Of a stretch of 22,116 nucleotides of DNA, positions 17,824 to 22,116 are shown in pieces. Every line of letters begins with the position of its first letter. Position 1 is the stretch's first letter. A model generated the notes under the pieces. It was not told the DNA's origin and did no database searches. It saw only the letters and a program-made list of their open reading frames with translations. The stretch spans positions 1-22,116 of the forward strand of contig JBEIHC010000042.1 of assembly GCA_040381555.1 (NCBI GenBank). Reading direction: 5' to 3'. This DNA is from CANHCC01 sp040381555 (GTDB lineage: Bacteria; Bacteroidota; Bacteroidia; J057; RFSG01). Both the position numbers and the translations under genes were made by a program.

Positions 17824-18323
17824 AGTCTTTTCTTTGTTTTTTTAAAATGATATATTCTTCTTTCTTATTGTTTTCTCTCAACCTTGCGTTTTCCACATCG
17901 TTGTGAATAGAGTCCTTAATGCCTTGATACTGAACGATGATTTCCCAACACAATTATCAACGAATGTAAGCATTTCCCTGTGTACTATTTCCGAATAACT
18001 TTCTTTGATTCCTTTGAGTTTTTTACAGGAGGAAAACTCGTTTTCATTGCTGTGGATAAGCCGGTTTTTACCAACATTCTTTACCGGTCTTTAAAAATAT
18101 TTTTATCCTGTTAATAGCTTTTTGAAAATCATATGGCCATTGTTAATAAGTCCGTATTCTTCTCATTGTCAGTTTTTAAGAACTATTATCCACTGTTGAT
18201 TGTATTAATCAAAATGTTGATTTCCTCTTTTCATAGCGTTTTTGAGAAAGTTATCCCGCAATTCACACTAACAACAACAACAATATAATTAATATATAAA
18301 ATAATAGTGTTTGTGTACCTTTA
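17816..18323. other. Candidate chromosomal replication origin (DnaA-box-rich AT-rich gap)
   Basis: About 500 bases without a gene between divergent era and nadA. Against TTATNCACA it holds one perfect box, TGTGGATAA (18051-18059, minus strand). One-mismatch boxes are TTTTCCACA at 17816-17824 and 17889-17897, TGTGAATAG at 17902-17910, TGTTAATAA at 18141-18149 and TTATCCACT at 18186-18194. An A/T-only run at 18282-18305, broken only once or twice, could serve as an unwinding element. TGTTGATT is repeated directly at 18194 and 18215, 21 bases apart, and GAGTTTT/AAAACTC forms an inverted repeat at 18016-18039. Gene direction flips here, as expected at an origin. No dnaA is adjacent, so this is inference; it could also be a DnaA-regulated divergent promoter region. 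Confidence 0.5.
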
Positions 18324-19310
18324 ATGACCATGAAATCAAATTTGAATTCTTTACAATCAGGGTTTCTGATGAATTTTCCGGATCCTTCTTTGAATTTATT
18401 CGAAGATATCGAAAGATTAAAAAAGGAAAAGAAAGCAATAATCTTAGCACACTACTATCAGGAACCTGATATTCAGGATATTGCTGATTTTATTGGAGAT
18501 TCTCTCGGCTTGGCTCAGGAAGCTGAAAAAACCAATGCTGACATCATTCTCTTCGCGGGAGTACATTTTATGGCTGAAACGGCCAAAATTTTGAACCCTT
18601 CCAAAAAAGTGCTAATCCCAGATTTAAATGCTGGCTGCTCCTTGGCAGATTCCTGCCCCCCAGCCTTATTCCAACAATTCAAAGAACGCCATCCAGACCA
18701 TAAAGTTATCTCTTATATCAATTGTACCGCAGAGATTAAAGCTCTTTCAGATGTAATTGTTACTTCCTCTAATGCGGAGAAAATTGTTAACTCTTTCCCT
18801 AAAGAACAACCTTTGATTTTTGCCCCAGATAAAAATTTAGGAGCCTGGCTTAATAAAAAGTTGAACCGCAATATGTTACTTTGGGATGGGTCCTGTATGG
18901 TACATGAAATATTTTCAGAGAAAAAAGTTATAGCCGAAATGTCCCGTAATCCAGATGCGCTTCTCATTGCCCATCCTGAGTGTGAAGAATCTGTACTAAA
19001 ACATGCTGCTTTCATTGGTTCTACTACTGCTTTGCTTAAGTTTGTCAGTTCTTCTCAAAACAATAAGTTTATTGTGGCTACGGAAACAGGTATTCTGCAT
19101 CAAATGAAACAGAATGAACCAGAAAAGATTTTTATCCCTGCTCCAGCTAATAATTCTTGTGCTTGTAATGATTGCCCGCATATGAAATTGAACACACTGG
19201 AAAAGGTATGGATTGCTTTGAATTACGAACAACCAGAAATTAATATGGAAGAATCACTGAGGCAAAAAGCATTATTGCCAATCAAAAGAATGTTAGAGTT
19301 AAGTAAATAA
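18324..19310 (+). CDS. nadA: Quinolinate synthase A
   Basis: NadA condenses iminoaspartate with dihydroxyacetone phosphate to quinolinate, the committed ring-forming step of de novo NAD synthesis, using a [4Fe-4S] cluster. The 328-residue protein shows AIILAHYYQEPDIQDIADFIGDSL (starting at 38), LFAGVHFMAETAKIL (76-90), DLNAGCSLADSCP (100-112), SSNAEKIV (148-155) and IAHPECEE (215-222). CACNDCPHMK follows at 279-288. The three expected cluster cysteines correspond to C105, C220 and one of the cysteines in the last motif. ATG 18324 is the longest start; ATG 18369 (Met16, MNFPDPSLNLFEDIE) is a credible alternative, because the first 15 residues are not family-like. It is followed by thiL after 7 bases. 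nadB and nadC are not in the window. Identification is very secure. Confidence 0.97.
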   Translation: MTMKSNLNSLQSGFLMNFPDPSLNLFEDIERLKKEKKAIILAHYYQEPDIQDIADFIGDSLGLAQEAEKTNADIILFAGVHFMAETAKILNPSKKVLIPDLNAGCSLADSCPPALFQQFKERHPDHKVISYINCTAEIKALSDVIVTSSNAEKIVNSFPKEQPLIFAPDKNLGAWLNKKLNRNMLLWDGSCMVHEIFSEKKVIAEMSRNPDALLIAHPECEESVLKHAAFIGSTTALLKFVSSSQNNKFIVATETGILHQMKQNEPEKIFIPAPANNSCACNDCPHMKLNTLEKVWIALNYEQPEINMEESLRQKALLPIKRMLELSK

Positions 19311-19317
19311 AAAGAAT

Positions 19318-20367
19318 ATGTTGGAAGATAAAAGTGTGGGGTTGACTCCATTAGCCCAATTAGGAGAATTTGGTTTGATAGATAGATTAACAAGAAATTT
19401 TAATCCCTTAGCTCCAGGATTGAAAGTGGGTCCAGGAGATGATTGTGCTGTTTGGGAAAAAAATGAAAAAGAATTTTACCTAGCCTCTACTGATATTTTA
19501 GCTGAAGGGATTCATTTTGATTTATCGTATTGCCCACTTAAACATTTGGGATATAAAGCTATAGCGGTAAATATTTCAGATATCTGTGCAATGAATGGGG
19601 AAGCTTGGGGTATATTGGTTTCTATTGGTTTCAGTAATAGATTTTCTGTAGAAGCTTTGGATGAATTATATGCAGGGATTCATGCTGCTTGTTCCAAATA
19701 CAATGTTCTTCTGTTGGGAGGTGATACAAGTACCTCCGTTCAAGGATTATTTATTTCTGTAACTATTTTAGGTTCAGTTGCTAAAGAGAAACTGACCCTT
19801 CGTTCTGGAGCACAAAAGAATGACCTAATTTGTGTAAGTGGAGATTTGGGTGCTGCATATGCAGGTTTGAAAATATTACAAAGAGAAAAAAGTGTCTTTT
19901 TAGAAAATCCTTCCGTTCAACCCGATTTAGGTGGTTTTGAATATGTGGTCGAGAGACAATTGAAACCCGAACCAAGAGTTGATATGATTGAGGCTTTATC
20001 AAAAGCCAATATTATCCCTTCGGCCATGATTGATATTTCAGATGGATTAAGCGGAGATTTGACTCATATTTGTCAAGCCAGTAATTGTGGGGCATTGATT
20101 TATCAGGATAAATTACCGGTAGATCATGAAACGGAGAAAGTTGCCGAACAATTTTCCCATACAGGTCATACCTATGCATTGAATGGGGGAGAAGATTATG
20201 AATTGTTGTTTACTCTTCCTTTGAATTCATTCGAAAAAGTTAAAGATATCCCAGGGGTTAAAATTATTGGTCATATGCAGGATGCCTCCTCTGGAATTCA
20301 GTTAGAGTCTAGTCTGGGCGAAAGAATAGATCTAAAACCAAAGAGCTGGAATCATTTTGTAGCATGA
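19318..20367 (+). CDS. thiL: Thiamine-monophosphate kinase
   Basis: ThiL phosphorylates thiamine monophosphate with ATP to give thiamine diphosphate, the last step of cofactor synthesis in the cytosol. At 349 residues it is of normal family length. Motifs in order: GEFGLIDRL (16-24), VGPGDDCAVW (37-46), STDILAEGIHFD (57-68), AVNISDICAMNG (83-94), LLLGGDTSTS (131-140) and SGDLGAAYAGL (174-184). IDISDGLSGDL (238-248) and LNGGEDYELLFT (288-299) complete the set, including the Asp residues for Mg-ATP. The ATG lies 7 bases after the nadA stop, and its stop overlaps the xth start by ATGA, so nadA-thiL-xth look like one operon. Identification is very secure. Confidence 0.97.
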   Translation: MLEDKSVGLTPLAQLGEFGLIDRLTRNFNPLAPGLKVGPGDDCAVWEKNEKEFYLASTDILAEGIHFDLSYCPLKHLGYKAIAVNISDICAMNGEAWGILVSIGFSNRFSVEALDELYAGIHAACSKYNVLLLGGDTSTSVQGLFISVTILGSVAKEKLTLRSGAQKNDLICVSGDLGAAYAGLKILQREKSVFLENPSVQPDLGGFEYVVERQLKPEPRVDMIEALSKANIIPSAMIDISDGLSGDLTHICQASNCGALIYQDKLPVDHETEKVAEQFSHTGHTYALNGGEDYELLFTLPLNSFEKVKDIPGVKIIGHMQDASSGIQLESSLGERIDLKPKSWNHFVA

Positions 20368-21134
20368 AAATTGTTTCTTTTAATGTAAACGGCATTCGTT
20401 CAGCCACCACAAAAGGGCTAGTAAACTGGATTCAGGATATTAATCCGGATATCATTTGTTTTCAAGAGATTAAGGCTAATGAATCAGATATTCCTGCAGA
20501 AATTAAAAATCTTTCCCAGTATCACCAGTTTTGGAAACCTGCTAACAAAAAAGGATATTCTGGCGTTGGTGTCTTGAGTAAAGTGAAGCCAAGAGAAGTG
20601 TTGTATTCTCTAAATCTACCAGATTATGATGAGGAAGGTAGATTCTTATTGCTTGATTATCAAGATTTTTATCTGATGTCTGCTTATTTTCCTTCCGGCA
20701 CTACAGGAGATATTCGTCAAACTTTTAAGGAACAGTTTCTCCAGGATTTCAAAAATATTGCCCTGCAATTCAAGAAAGAGGGTAAACGCTTGATAATTAC
20801 CGGTGATGTAAATATTTGTCATAGACCAATTGATATTCATAATCCTGTTTCAAATAAAAATTCATCCGGATTTCTTCCTCATGAACGGGAGTGGTTTGAT
20901 GAATTTCTTTCCCTCGGATACTCAGATGCTTTGAGATTAATTAGTTCAGATCCCCATCAATATACCTGGTGGACCTTTCGTGCTGGTGCTAGAGATAAAA
21001 ATCTTGGTTGGCGAATTGATTATCATCTGGTTGATAATGAGCTGGCACACAAAGTGAAAGGATATAAAATTCATTCAGATATCAGGATGTCTGACCATTG
21101 CCCGATTGAACTGGAGATTGACATCTTAGGTTAA
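20364..21134 (+). CDS. xth: Exodeoxyribonuclease III (AP endonuclease family)
   Basis: A DNA-repair nuclease that cuts at abasic sites and trims 3' ends in base excision repair. The 256-residue protein is an EEP-fold enzyme: FNVNGIRSA (6-14, Asn7), ICFQEIKA (31-38, metal-binding Glu35), SAYFPSG (106-112, Tyr108) and ITGDVNICHRPIDI (145-158, Asp148 and Asn150). WWTFR, GWRIDYHL (215-222) and MSDHCPIELE (242-251, Asp244/His245) follow. All expected catalytic residues are present. The ATG overlaps the thiL stop in an ATGA junction, indicating coupling. Whether it is a generalist Xth or a narrower paralogue cannot be told here. Identification is secure. Confidence 0.95.
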   Translation: MKIVSFNVNGIRSATTKGLVNWIQDINPDIICFQEIKANESDIPAEIKNLSQYHQFWKPANKKGYSGVGVLSKVKPREVLYSLNLPDYDEEGRFLLLDYQDFYLMSAYFPSGTTGDIRQTFKEQFLQDFKNIALQFKKEGKRLIITGDVNICHRPIDIHNPVSNKNSSGFLPHEREWFDEFLSLGYSDALRLISSDPHQYTWWTFRAGARDKNLGWRIDYHLVDNELAHKVKGYKIHSDIRMSDHCPIELEIDILG

Positions 21135-21207
21135 TTTTAGGGAAGTTATACACTAATGGTGGATTTCTTCGTATTTTTAAAGTCCCATTTTGGGCATATA
21201 CCGCACC

Positions 21208-22116
21208 ATGCCGATACCTCGTACAATCCAGAGTAGTCTGGACGCTTTCCGACTCAAGTATTATAAAAATCAAATACTAGGGGGAAGTGTTGTATTGTTG
21301 CTATTGATATCTTCCCTTTTTCTTACGGTTGTTTTTGGTGAATCGCTGTTTAATTTTTCTGTCCCGGTTCGAACCGTTTTCTTTTTTCTGCTCATCCTAA
21401 TTTTCATGGGTGTCGGTATTTGGAAAATATTGATACCTGTCCTAAAGATTTTGAACATAGGGAAAGTTTTATCCAATTCTGAAGCAGCGCTGTTAATTGG
21501 GAAATACATTCATGAAATTGATGACAAGTTGTTGAATGTTATTTTACTCAGCCAATCAACAGAAGAAGATAATAGCTTGGTGCAAGCGGCAATTGATGCA
21601 AAAGCCAAAGAAATTTCGGTTTTTCCTTTTACCAAAGCCATTACTTATGAAAAACATAAAAAATTAGCCCGGTATTTAGCTGCACCTGCTGTTATTGTTT
21701 TGGCTCTCCTGATTTTTAATCCGGATGTGTTGACTCAAGGTTCTTATCGCTTAGTCAACTTTAGAACAGATTTTCCATCACCTCCTCCATTTCAGATTGT
21801 ACTCAATAGTATTCCTTCTGAAGTAGAAGAAGGTTCGGATGTAAAAATTGAAGCCTTTATTCAAGGAAAAGAAATTCCATCCGAATTATTTATTTATGTG
21901 AATAGAAAAGGCTCCGAAGATTGGATTCCTATTCCCTTGCAATCAGAGGCCAATTCTGTTTTTAAGGGTAACCTGGACAATTTGTTAGATGAAGTGAATG
22001 TTCGGGTGGGTAATTTAGATGTCAAAACTCCTGAATACACCATTAAAATTTGGAAGGCTCCAGCTGTAGATTTCCTAAAGACAATCGTTCGATATCCTGC
22101 TTATACAAAACGGGCA
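21208..22116 (+). CDS. DUF4175-type large membrane-anchored protein (5' part only)
   Basis: A frame open from ATG 21208 to the window edge (303 codons) with no stop. The start MPIPRTIQSSLDAFRLKYYKN is followed by two adjacent hydrophobic helices (about 25-43 and 56-76), a polar stretch with GKYIHEIDDKLLNVILL (98-114), and a third helix (about 154-169, APAVIVLALLIF). Then comes an extracytoplasmic-looking region with beta patterns and IVRYPAYTKRA at the end. This order matches large Bacteroidota proteins annotated as DUF4175, usually above 1000 residues, whose function is not established. It lies 73 bases after xth in the same direction and may be expressed with it or from its own promoter. 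The family assignment is from memory of its layout and is fairly likely rather than certain. Confidence 0.7.
   Translation, partial: MPIPRTIQSSLDAFRLKYYKNQILGGSVVLLLLISSLFLTVVFGESLFNFSVPVRTVFFFLLILIFMGVGIWKILIPVLKILNIGKVLSNSEAALLIGKYIHEIDDKLLNVILLSQSTEEDNSLVQAAIDAKAKEISVFPFTKAITYEKHKKLARYLAAPAVIVLALLIFNPDVLTQGSYRLVNFRTDFPSPPPFQIVLNSIPSEVEEGSDVKIEAFIQGKEIPSELFIYVNRKGSEDWIPIPLQSEANSVFKGNLDNLLDEVNVRVGNLDVKTPEYTIKIWKAPAVDFLKTIVRYPAYTKRA

Noticed and set aside
18302..18323. TAGTGTTTG and TACCTTTA before nadA as a Bacteroidota -7 element
   Set aside because: Each deviates from TAnnTTTG (an extra base, or A for the final G) and no suitably spaced TTG -33 is visible, so I did not annotate a promoter.
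1..22116. tRNA, rRNA, CRISPR arrays, prophage, transposase or integrase genes
   Set aside because: No regularly spaced repeats, clover-leaf motifs or mobile-element protein motifs were seen on reading both strands.

Overview
The window looks like a chromosomal segment of a low-GC member of the Bacteroidota. The strongest indicator is a nearly complete sprA (the giant outer-membrane translocon of the type IX secretion system, found only in this phylum). Support comes from a DUF4175-type membrane protein, an NodB-like deacetylase with a Bacteroidota-style N-terminal domain, and several sequences resembling the phylum's TAnnTTTG promoter element. The order (Saprospirales, Chitinophagales or Cytophagales) cannot be fixed from the sequence alone.

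Layout. Positions 1-7314 (minus) hold sprA, missing only its last few codons. Next on the minus strand come yqgE, a FlaA1/CapD-like nucleotide-sugar dehydratase, upp, a FemAB/GNAT-like acyltransferase and an NodB-like polysaccharide deacetylase; the last three are coupled by overlapping reading frames. One lone plus-strand gene (about 12281-13825), a multi-pass GT-C-like membrane protein, diverges from the deacetylase over a very compact back-to-back promoter region. A roughly 720-base gene-free gap with hairpins and a heptanucleotide tandem repeat follows. The minus strand resumes with a GT-C glycosyltransferase, rmlA (dTDP-glucose synthesis) and era (ribosome-assembly GTPase). After a 500-base AT-rich gap, everything runs on the plus strand: nadA, thiL, xth and the start of a DUF4175-type gene.

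How the genes relate. The left part is mostly envelope biology: T9SS export (SprA), nucleotide-sugar synthesis (the dehydratase, RmlA), sugar transfer to lipid or surface acceptors (two GT-C-like proteins) and modification of surface polymers (deacetylase, FemAB-like protein). upp is a pyrimidine-salvage gene embedded among them. The right part is housekeeping: NAD and thiamine cofactor synthesis and DNA repair.

The most interesting signal is the gap between era and nadA (about 17816-18323). It is AT-rich, contains one perfect and five one-mismatch DnaA boxes plus a DUE-like A/T run, and sits exactly where gene orientation switches from minus to plus. It is a candidate chromosomal replication origin, although no dnaA is adjacent. 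No CRISPR array, tRNA, rRNA, intact mobile element or phage gene was seen.
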